This document shows, piece by piece, positions 32,801 to 40,400 of a DNA stretch of 64,000 nt; positions within the stretch are counted from its first letter, which is position 1; each line of letters begins with the position of its first letter. The translations under genes and the position numbers were made by a program. Under the pieces are notes generated by a model, which saw nothing but the letters and a program-made list of their open reading frames with translations, had not been told where the DNA came from and did no database searches. The stretch is from Strigamia acuminata. Lineage: Eukaryota; Arthropoda; Chilopoda; Geophilomorpha; Linotaeniidae. The stretch lies in NCBI GenBank assembly GCA_949358305.1, contig OX442314.1, positions 47,748,581 through 47,812,580 of the forward strand, given 5' to 3'.

Positions 32801-34018
32801 ACGACGCTCTCGAATCACTGGACGGTGCGGGAGGTAATAGCAACCACTCTGATCTGGTACTTCTGGGGCCGGTTCGATGATCCCAGCTAATTTCTGGTCG
32901 TCCAGAACTTTCTTGTATCGATGGTACAAATCTGGATCCTGCTTAAACTTGCGGACCAAATTCCACAGTCGTTTAAGTGCTACTTGGTAATTACTATCCA
33001 ATTCTGACTTTTCCATCAACCAGGGCAATCCGACTTCATATCGCTCTCCCGTCCAATTGATAGATTCTTTGAATTTCGTTACCGCTTGATCATCTTCGTC
33101 CTGCGCATTCGTAAGAGACTCATGGGAAATGCCCACAGCCTCTAACTCCCAAAACCGACGCAAGAGATGATCGAGTCTGTCCTCATACTGTACGAGGTTT
33201 GTCTGGATTACTGGCTGTCTGTCCAACTCGTTTTGACTTCTAATTGCTCCGTGGATCGTCCATCCGAGGGACGTGTATAGACACATCAATCCGTCATCCA
33301 ACCGCTTGGATTCGCCGGTGACAATTCGCCAAAACTGATCTGCACCAATCAAAACGAAGACTTCACTTTGTTGGTTCGACATCTGGTCGATATTCAGCAC
33401 AATCTTGTGCCTTTTCAACATCTCGCGCACGTTCTGACCGGACTGTTTCGCAACCGAGCTGGTTATCTGTGGTACTTCGATCAGTTCTATATCGAAGAAC
33501 TTGTTAGAATCGCAAACATTTCGTAAAGTAACCCTCACTCGACGACGACGCACTGTCTCAGCTCTGGAATCGCCAAAGCATGAGATTTGCATATTCTGTT
33601 CACCCACGACTTGGGCATCTAGTTCTTTTACTAGCTTCTGGCTGATGAATGAGCGGTGACTCCCACCGTCAAAAAGGCATTGCACTTGCTTAGTTTTACA
33701 ATCCGTCATCAACACTTGTAAAAATAAGTCTGTGTTGTCTGCTGTGATCATTGCGGCTGTTACAGTCGATGTGAGGGTAACTTCTGACTTATTGCTTGGC
33801 TCTTCACACAACAATATGTGGTGGAACCGTTCACAATTGACACACTTTACTTTTTGTGAACAATTGCGCGCCATGTGCTTGGTACCCAGGCAACGAAAAC
33901 ATCTGCGATCTTTCATACACTTCTTCAGTCGATCAGCCACAGTCAACGGACATTCTTCCATTTTGTGACTCTTATCGTCGCAGAAAATGCAGCTGGATGA
34001 AGCGACGTTGGTCGTCAA
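29834..34018 (-). CDS. BEL/Pao Pol: zinc knuckles, protease, RT, RNase H, integrase, DUF5641
   Basis: 1,394 open codons from the first ATG after an in-frame TGA (34046-34048). Three CCHC-type knuckles come first (C-I-F-C-D-D-K-S-H-K-M-E-E-C and two more, residues about 10-71). Then the protease (L-F-D-G-G-S-H-R-S-F-I; D-G-G replaces the usual D-S-G), RT (G-D-I-K-Q-A-F-H-Q-I and active site F-Y-V-D-D-F-L), RNase H (F-C-D-A-S-P-L-A-Y-G, L-P-R-L-E-L-M-G-A), the integrase zinc finger (H-G-G-L-G...C-F-V-C-K) and core (G-I-D-F-A-G-P, Y-S-D-N-A-L-T-F, then E in G-F-W-E-R-M-V). The DUF5641 tail has L-G-H-W-W-S-R-W and G-D-V-V-L-I-E. The RT and integrase active sites look intact. Confidence 0.95.
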   Translation of the reverse strand: MTTNVASSSCIFCDDKSHKMEECPLTVADRLKKCMKDRRCFRCLGTKHMARNCSQKVKCVNCERFHHILLCEEPSNKSEVTLTSTVTAAMITADNTDLFLQVLMTDCKTKQVQCLFDGGSHRSFISQKLVKELDAQVVGEQNMQISCFGDSRAETVRRRRVRVTLRNVCDSNKFFDIELIEVPQITSSVAKQSGQNVREMLKRHKIVLNIDQMSNQQSEVFVLIGADQFWRIVTGESKRLDDGLMCLYTSLGWTIHGAIRSQNELDRQPVIQTNLVQYEDRLDHLLRRFWELEAVGISHESLTNAQDEDDQAVTKFKESINWTGERYEVGLPWLMEKSELDSNYQVALKRLWNLVRKFKQDPDLYHRYKKVLDDQKLAGIIEPAPEVPDQSGCYYLPHRPVIRERRSTTKLRIVYDASSHAQKSRSLNDCLFTGPNLLPQLIDAILFFRQYIVALIGDIKQAFHQILLKLADRDAVRFLWIADGWDVVGPITLEILRQTRVLFGASPSPYLLNATIQHHLERYEKIYPELVKILKERFYVDDFLHSVKTVADAIEAYKKVSTIMMEANMELVKWYSNSRNLREQFALDHPNAEFESEQKVLGLKWNGDRDDLSLELEDVKITLERESNTKRQVIQLVAQIFDPLGFASPFTVSGKLFYQQLWKQRIEWDSHLSVEFLDQWKKWNVQLPLLEQIRVPRHFGVDANLDNQEIHLFCDASPLAYGVVAYNRVRYPDGNCKVYFILSKCRIAPIKTITLPRLELMGALLLARVAKRLSQFSTAKVTAWTDSTIVLCWLREKKKTIPFVARRVEEIQSQVPFSNWRHCPGVQNPSDLLTRGIDAETLIQAREWWNGPEWLVKNESAWPTSSSDAVDEEIETEEFSGVTVTVAELHLMEEPSRFGSWKRLIRITGWMKRFINNSRGKIRNGDPLTVDELLEAELYWIRVIQQENYATELTSMNRQQEFNHDSVLSNVSCYLDENGLMRLNTRLRWAKIDKNLINPYVLSPNHALTSLVVWEAHQRVFHGGLGETLAEIRQRFWMPKLRKTVKNILSRCFVCKRVQGRFIRQTESSLPPDRVTQTEPFQIVGIDFAGPLYQRSGEKCYIAVFTCAVVRAVHLELVSSMNTEKFIQALKRFFARRGVPSTIYSDNALTFKRTEKELSLLLKAVKGEEMQGFLTERKIRWRYIVERAPWWGGFWERMVKSTKSSLKKVLGKSSLDFEELTTILAEVESCINSRPLSYVYTEDEDSHPLTPGHFLVGGRSCNLPDPGQRTIQPLSSNSVAILKRWKLRQLKLGHWWSRWQREYLTELRVHKKNDKSSREVQSGDVVLIEELNQPRMTWKVGRVVEVFHGRDGRVRACELKLATGKNLRRPVQRLCVLEAHDVEEASGDTTPAPV

Positions 34019-34045
34019 CGCGCTTGATGAGGTTAGCTTTTCGTT

Positions 34046-34480
34046 TCAAGTCGATTTCTTGTAATCGATGAACGGCTTGGCTACTGGTTTGTCCAGTGGA
34101 TCACTCATTGAAGTGCTGGTATGTTGTTCTCGTAACTCCAGCTCAGTTCTGAAGAAATCCATAAACAACTTCATATCATGAGTGTTGTCTGGGTTTTTGC
34201 GCGAGAAATCTAACGCAATAACTTCTGGTACGGCAGCTCGCAATAACGGACACAGGACTATCCCGAACGTACTTATATCGATTTCTTCGTTCTTGAGGCA
34301 TTGGACATATAATTCGCATGTGTCGTGGAGCTTCCGCAACTTAACGAGGTCGCTAACTCGTTTTACTGGTTCTAACTTCATTAGCGTCTGGATATGGGCA
34401 TTAACGATAACTTCTTTCTTTCCAAATCTGTTCTGGAGCAAAGTAGTTTTCGTCGCTGATTTTGAGTCCGTGTACAACAG
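34046..34480 (-). pseudogene. BEL gag, second part (after frameshift)
   Basis: Reads the middle of the DUF1759-type Gag (N-R-F-G-K-K-E-V-I-V-N-A-H-I-Q-T-L) and ends in a TGA at 34046-34048. The same frame continues after this stop into the zinc-knuckle ORF. The frameshift relative to the upstream part lies near 34430-34450. Confidence 0.85.
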
Positions 34481-35012
34481 TCGCTGCAGTGCCTTCGAGC
34501 ACTGAATTCAAATACACAAACTTGGCTTTTGTGGAAAGTGAATTATTGTTGTGAACGCTCAGCTCAAAATTTGACCAAAACTTCGACCATTCGACTGGAT
34601 TCCCGCTAAAATTCCGCATTACGAGCTTCGGCAGTTTAATTGTCACGTCGCCGAAGCTGTTTGCGGTGCTGTGGTTACTCGGATCGACCGGGTTCACGAT
34701 TGGTGCAGCTGGTCGCAACAATTCGTCCAGTTTGCTGTCTATATCGGTCAAGGAGTCGATTATCAATTCATGGAAATCTTCGTTGTCGCTTTCTTCTTTC
34801 TCCAAATCCACACGCGTAACAATCATCGGCGATATCTTATCGTCGAGCGCTGTCAATTGTTCGCCCTTTGCCAACAACTGGTTTTTCAATCGTTTCAACG
34901 CGAGGATTTCTGGTGCAACATTGGCTAATTCAACAAGTACCGAGTTACATAATCGCTTGACTCCTTCCCTGGACGTGGTTTGTTGTGCACGCAATCGATC
35001 GAGGGCGTCCAT
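34430..35012 (-). pseudogene. BEL gag, N-terminal part
   Basis: Starts at ATG 35012 with a helical leader (M-D-A-L-D-R-L-R-A-Q-Q) and enters the DUF1759 Gag domain (L-P-K-L-V-M-R-N-F-S-G-N-P-V-E-W, F-W-S-N-F-E-L-S-V-H-N). It loses the frame near 34440 after L-K-I-S-D-E-N-Y. Together with the next segments this is one decayed gag-pol. Confidence 0.9.
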
Positions 35013-35019
35013 TGTTGAC

Positions 35020-35160
35020 TGTTTGTCGAGAAAAGCTCAACGTTGTCGGCTTCTTAACGCTGTTTGTCGAGAAAGGCTCAACGCGGTCGGCTTCGCAAGA
35101 CGTTCGTAAGACGTTCTGTCGAAAAGATTCAACGTGGTCGGCTTCGCAAGACAGATCTCG
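35020..35160 (-). repeat. Short tandem repeats in the BEL leader
   Basis: About three imperfect ~45-bp units ('gtcgagaaaggctcaacg' plus 'cggtcggcttcgcaagac', plus-strand reading) lie between the primer site and the gag ATG. Their role is unknown. Confidence 0.6.
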
Positions 35161-35189
35161 CTGCTTTTTCTATCCGGATTCAAACTAAT

Positions 35190-35207
35190 TCCCGGGTTTC
35201 AGCACCA
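35190..35207 (-). promoter_or_regulatory. BEL primer-binding site (tRNA-Phe)
   Basis: The plus strand reads TCCCGGGTTTCAGCACCA, the 3' end of tRNA-Phe with one difference (CAGC for CGGC). It abuts the 5' LTR at 35208 with no spacer. This supports both the family call and the LTR boundary. Confidence 0.8.
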
Positions 35208-35545
35208 TTTGAAAGTTCAAAAGAGATCTGCACGCTGATATTTGACAAAACTGCATCAAAAACTTACGATCGAACTGGATTGAAATTGACCAAAAAATCA
35301 AGACATGCTGCACGTGGTAAATTGGAAATTACACTGATTTATTCGGGGTTCACAAAATACAAAACAAGGACAAAAAAGGATTATGACAAATTATGACACT
35401 ACGACGTATTTCCGGTTCCACGAATCCGCGTCATCGCTTCTCAACCGTAAAACACCTCCTCGATGTCGACTTCACTGCACGACGCATCCTCCGTTTCCTT
35501 CGATTCTGTGCGACCTCGAGACTTCTAAAACTCCCAGTTTTTACA
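35208..35545 (-). repeat. BEL 5' LTR
   Basis: 338 bp, matching 29501-29838. Directly to its right is the second TTCGC target copy (35546-35550), after which ORF-X resumes. Confidence 0.85.
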
Positions 35546-35550
35546 TTCGC

Positions 35551-36116
35551 GTCCTATTTTCGCGCGCCCTTGCCAAGCGTTGGGTAAACGACTGTTCACT
35601 CCTGGACGCGTTCCCGGAGTCGGTGCGAAACGTCGTCGCTGCAGAGCTCGCTCGCATCGATGACCCGAAGTCACCGATCTTCCACCCGGCCCTGTCGAGC
35701 CAATACTCCGGCAGGCCGGCGGAGGAGCATGTGTTGTTCGCGTGGCAAGCGGCCGAGACCGAGGAGGCCCGCGAAGAAGTTTATCAACACTACCGCCAGC
35801 AGCTAATCGACACTGCGCCGGCGGTTGCAGAACGTGTCTTGCAGGACGAAGGCATAAGTACCGCAGACATACATCTGTGGTTCGAGCGGATTCGGCAGGG
35901 AGAAATCACGCCACAGTGGCAACCGAGAATGGGGATTCTCACGTCACAAGCCGAAATGTGGCAGTTACATTATTTGGGGATTCTCGGCCCCAAATATAAT
36001 TTCCCACGGAAGCGCAAGCGCTCCAAGGGAACCGGGGGCGGCGAATCGCGTTCCCCGGGTCGGTCGAAGAAACAGTGCGTCGAAAGGCACTCGACCGTAG
36101 ACGATGGAGCCGGAAC
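35551..36116 (+). pseudogene. ORF-X, segment 2 (between BEL and Copia-B)
   Basis: About 189 codons in frame with segment 1. It has a charged helical region (E-E-A-R-E-E-V-Y-Q-H-Y-R-Q-Q-L), tryptophan-rich stretches and a nuclear-signal-like basic cluster (P-R-K-R-K-R-S-K, then S-K-K-Q). It ends in GGAAC (36112-36116), the Copia-B target, and continues at 43242. Composition is GC-rich and unlike the AT-rich flanks. No family is recognised. Confidence 0.65.
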
Positions 36117-36603
36117 TGTTGGTCTAAAGACCGTGTTTTTATCGATGAATATGTTTATTCTCTATTGATTTCGATGTTACCTTTTATTTAGCGATGTCTC
36201 ATATGTAATTCCATACTCTTGTCTTGTTCTCATATGATTTATTCTATCACCAAGTGATTTGTTCTCAATTAATGCTAATTTCCGGCACCAGAGTGCCACC
36301 ACCACTGTTATCTGAATCCAACATGGCGGAACACACAGGTGTGTGTCTTCTAGCTATTTCTCCAATGTGTAATGTATATTTTCGTTTTATTAAAGTGTAT
36401 ATTTTATTTAAGCTTTGTGTTTATGTTTAAGCACCTTCTGTGCAAGTTTTCCAGCGCATATAAGCGGCATTAGGCCGCGCGCTTTCACGAAACGAATCGC
36501 GAACGTTCGTGCGCGAAGCACGACGCCATTTTGCGTTGCTTCGCACTTTGCAAACACGCTTCCCGTCAGTTATTCAACTGATTTCGCGCACTCCTCTGCT
36601 ACA
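36117..36603 (+). repeat. Copia-B 5' LTR
   Basis: 487 bp, TGTTGGTCTA...TGCTACA. Shares the TGTTGG start and CTACA end with Copia-A, but the interior differs. Contains the perfect-looking 'acacacaggtgtgtgt' palindrome near 36330. Confidence 0.95.
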
Positions 36604-36604
36604 T

Positions 36605-36616
36605 TGGTAGCAGAGG
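36605..36616 (+). promoter_or_regulatory. Copia-B primer-binding site (initiator tRNA-Met)
   Basis: TGGTAGCAGAGG, 1 nt after the 5' LTR, is complementary to the 3' end of initiator tRNA-Met. Confidence 0.85.
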
Positions 36617-37197
36617 GTGGTTGCTTGCTATTTTCGAATTATTTCCGCTAATTTTCGACGTGAAATTCGCGAAATTTCGCGATTTCCGCGCCGAAATTTT
36701 ATTTTTGCAGATTTTCGACGATTTCCGGCCGATTTTCGTCCTGTGCACGTTCGCCACGACGCCCGAGACGTTCCATCGACGTTTCAAGCGATCTGCATCG
36801 TTGATTTGTTTAATTTTGCCCGATTTTCCGCGTCTTTCGCGATTTTCGAGGCAAATTTTCATTTATTTACAGTTTTTCACACCGGTTTCGTCGTTCGACA
36901 CTGCTTAGCGAAGAGCGGCAGTTGCAACGAGAAACGAATAGACATTATTCGCGGCTTAGTTCCCCGGAGAACGGTCGTTATACGCCGATCTGATCAAGAG
37001 GAAGAAGAGCCTCGAATTTTCGAGAAGAATTCGGACATTAACGTCCGAATTGCGCTTTTTCCGGTTTTTCGAGAAAACCGTGCCGTGCCTTCATTTGCAC
37101 GAGGACTGCAACCGCAGTTGATTCACCTATTTCTCCTATTTTCGCAATTACCTTTGTTAATTTTAAGAGGGGATTTTGGTGGGTTTATTAGAATCCT

Positions 37198-37349
37198 TGG
37201 CGCCCTACGCTCGATTCCGAGCACCGCGTCATTGTATTCTGTGGTGAGGCTGAGCCCTGCGCCACCTGACATTCCCGTGACCCCAGGTGGTCGTAAAGGA
37301 CGTCAGGGGGACACTCACCACAGGTTATCAGGCAATTGTAGCATTGCCT
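37198..37349 (+). promoter_or_regulatory. Structured leader RNA of Copia-B (SL-I, SL-II, SL-III)
   Basis: SL-I: TGGCGC (37198-37203) with GCGTCA (37226-37231), inner GCTCG/CGAGC around a 4-nt ATTC loop. Linker TTGTATT (37232-37238). SL-II: CTGTGGTGAG (37239-37248) with CTCACCACAG (37314-37323), enclosing CCTGAC/GTCAGG (37265-37270, 37302-37307). SL-III: AGGCAAT, loop TGTAGC, ATTGCCT (37330-37349). SL-I is 34 nt, SL-II 85 nt and SL-III 20 nt, the same as in Copia-A. It lies 133 nt before the gag ATG. Confidence 0.8.
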
Positions 37350-37482
37350 CCCAATTCGTGGTTTTCCGCCTTGAAAGTGCTAGTGACGTGCTTCAGTGCA
37401 GTGCTCCGATCAAGTGTACCACATCAGTGCCATTCTCTGAGCCTTTGTGTTCTCCGCGTTGTGTTTTGTCTAGCGATTCACG

Positions 37483-40400
37483 ATGCAAAAAGCAGCAGCT
37501 TCGAGTGCTCTAGTTCCGGTCCTCGGTGTCGGAAATTACGAGGACTGGCGGATGGCGATGCAGTTCTTGTTAAAATCCGAGGGGCTCTGGAGACACGTGA
37601 CAGAGGCCAAGGAGGCGGAACACATTGCAACCTTGACGCCCAAGGAACTCGATCGTTACATGATAAAAAAGGACAAAGCATTAGGGCACATTTACATCCA
37701 CGTGAGCCCCAGCAAGCGCACAGTTCTTGAGACTTGCAACACGCCAAAGGAGGCGTGGGAGACACTCGCTAAGATCTACGCGCCAAGTTCCAGGGCCCGT
37801 CAAGCGGCCATGCGCTGGGACTTCTTAAATCTGCAGCTTCAACCCAATGAGGACATGCCAGATTTTATTGCCCGCGTGGACAATTACGTGCGACAATTAA
37901 GGGATGTTAATGAAATTATTAGCCCAATTCATCACGCGTATCAATACTTAAAGTGTTTGCCGCCTGAATACGCGCAGGCTACCTTCGCGATCTACCATTG
38001 GCCAGATCCCCAGTTTACACCGAAGGATGTCGCCGAACAGTTAATTTCCGAACATATGCGCCTTAAATCAACTGGGCTGCTCGGATCATCTCAATCGTCA
38101 GCTCATGCTTCTAAAGGACAATTTCGGCCGCGTAATAAATCTGGTCCACGTGATTTATCAACCGTGAAATGTTTTAATTGTGATCAATTCGGACATTATG
38201 CGAACCGATGTCCACGTCCACCTCGACAAAATCAGAATCAACCCACGGTCACGCTGCAACGTAATTCTCGCAGCAAGAGTCGCAGGCGTAACAAAAACGC
38301 TGCCGCGAAGGTCAATAATACCAGACCCCGTGAAAACTCTCTTCCACATCGAGAGGGGACATTCTTTGTCAATGCGCCGCAAGTTGTCCAACGTCCAGTA
38401 GCCCATTTCATGCAATCCAATGAATGGATACTGGATTGCGGCGCCACAGACCATGTGTCTCACGTGCGTGCAGGATTCACCGAATTCACCGATGTGATCC
38501 CATTTGACATTGAGTTAGGACAGGGCAAGTCCCAAGTAACGGGCAAAGGAACGGTTCGACTTCTCCTAGCGATTGACAAGACGCGATGCACCGTTAATTT
38601 GACCAATGTCTTATATGCGCCGAATTTCGAGGCAAACTTGATCTCCGTGTCCAAGATTGATAAAGCTCGACATCATATCCACATTTTCAATAGTGAGATT
38701 CATGTTTACCAATCGGACATTCGCAGCCCTCTCATCCGTGCAAAGGAGAGAGGTGGTCTTTACTATGTGGACGGTTTATGTTCGAATCCGACATTTGCGA
38801 CGACGGTCTCTCCTACGACACAACCGACGATTCCCGCGTCGCCAGCGCAAATGTACGTGACAACCGAAGAAGATTTCCCGAACATTCCGAAGCATAGACA
38901 GGGAAAAGGGTCGAAACAGCGAGAAATAACGGATTTCCGGATTGAGATGCCAGCTATTGAACATGTAAAGCAAATTTCTGTACAACAAGCTCCTCAAACC
39001 AATCCGATTCCTCCTCCCATTCCCACGCAAATCCATAATAACCTGACCACTCCTCCATCCTATGCGGGTGCCTTGCAGTCAATCCCAACGGCAAATCCAA
39101 CCGCGATTCAGAACGCAAATTCCTTTCCTCCCCTCGGCAATCCGTCTCAATTGAAAAAGAAGGTCATTGCCAATCCAGCTTCCGTCAAGGACGCCACCGG
39201 CTTATGGCACAGCCGACTCGGCCACCTTCACACCAAGGGAATGAAGTTGTTGGCCGCAAACGACCAAGTCTACGGAATGCAACCAGGGGAAGTCAACAGG
39301 GAATTGGCCTGCAACGATTGTCGGATCGCCAAATCGATTAGAGCCTCTCACAAGCCCGATCCGAACCCCTCGACAACGAAGCCTTTGGACCTCCTCCACA
39401 TGGATATTTGGGGGCCCGCCCCTATCCCATCGTTTGGAGGAGCGCGTTTCGTCCTTACTGTCATCGACGACGCGACACGCTATTGCTGGATTATACCGCT
39501 AGCGCAGAAATCACAAGTTTTCGCAACCTTCAAGGACTTTGTTGCTCGAGTGGAAAGAATTCAAGACTCTCGAGTAAAAGCGATTCGGACGGATCGAGGC
39601 GGAGAGTTCATGTCAAACGAATTTCTCCGATATCTTCAGGATAAAGGCATTCAAGGGCAACGGACGAACCCGTCATCGCCACAGATGAATGGCACGGCCG
39701 AGCGCATAAACAGGACAATGCTCGACAACGTCCGCGCGATCATTTCGGAAACCAAACTTCCAGATGCGCTCTGGGCCGAGCTCGCAGTTACGTTCGGATA
39801 CATCAAGAACCGGTGCCCTCATTCTCGACTTAATAATCAGGTCCCATACATCCTTTGGCGACAGAGAGCCCTATCGTTACGACACCTCCGCAAAGTCGGC
39901 TCAAAGTGCTGGGTGCACTACACCGCACCAGGCCGGAAGAAGCTGGATCCCCGGGCCTGGGAGGGGTATTTAGTCGGCTACGCCACAGGGACCCGTGGAT
40001 TCAGAATTTGGAACCCAACTGACAACAAAGTCTACGAGTCGATTCATGTCAAAGTCGATGAACGCCAATCCTATCGGAAATCGATTAAAATTTCGTCTCA
40101 ACGACCTCAAGAATCGTTCACCGGCCCTGGACAGCAATCCGTCACATTCGATGATAATCTCCAATACCATCAATGGCCGAGGGGATCCGACTCCGAGGCG
40201 TCGGAACATTCTGCGAACGATTCCGAATGTGTGTCAACGGCATCTGCATCGATGCACACACCTCCTGCGTTTCCGCATATCCAGATTCCACCTCCGACGA
40301 CTCCAGAACGAGTCTTGCTGGATTTATGTGCGACATTACCTCCGGGTTCCGCATCCCTTCGACAGTCTCATCACATTTCATATGAAGAGGAACGTGATAC

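Larger units (their letters stand above)
29501..35545 (-). mobile_element. BEL/Pao LTR retrotransposon, full length but with a broken gag
   Basis: 6,045 bp on the minus strand, with two 338-bp LTRs, a 5-bp target duplication TTCGC (29496-29500 and 35546-35550) and a tRNA-Phe primer site abutting the 5' LTR. The coding region is in BEL order: gag, zinc knuckles, protease, RT, RNase H, integrase, C-terminal DUF5641. One frameshift and one in-frame stop in gag disable it. The LTRs differ little (for example 'cctcagtttcc' versus 'cctccgtttcc'), so it is young. It sits inside ORF-X. Confidence 0.95.
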
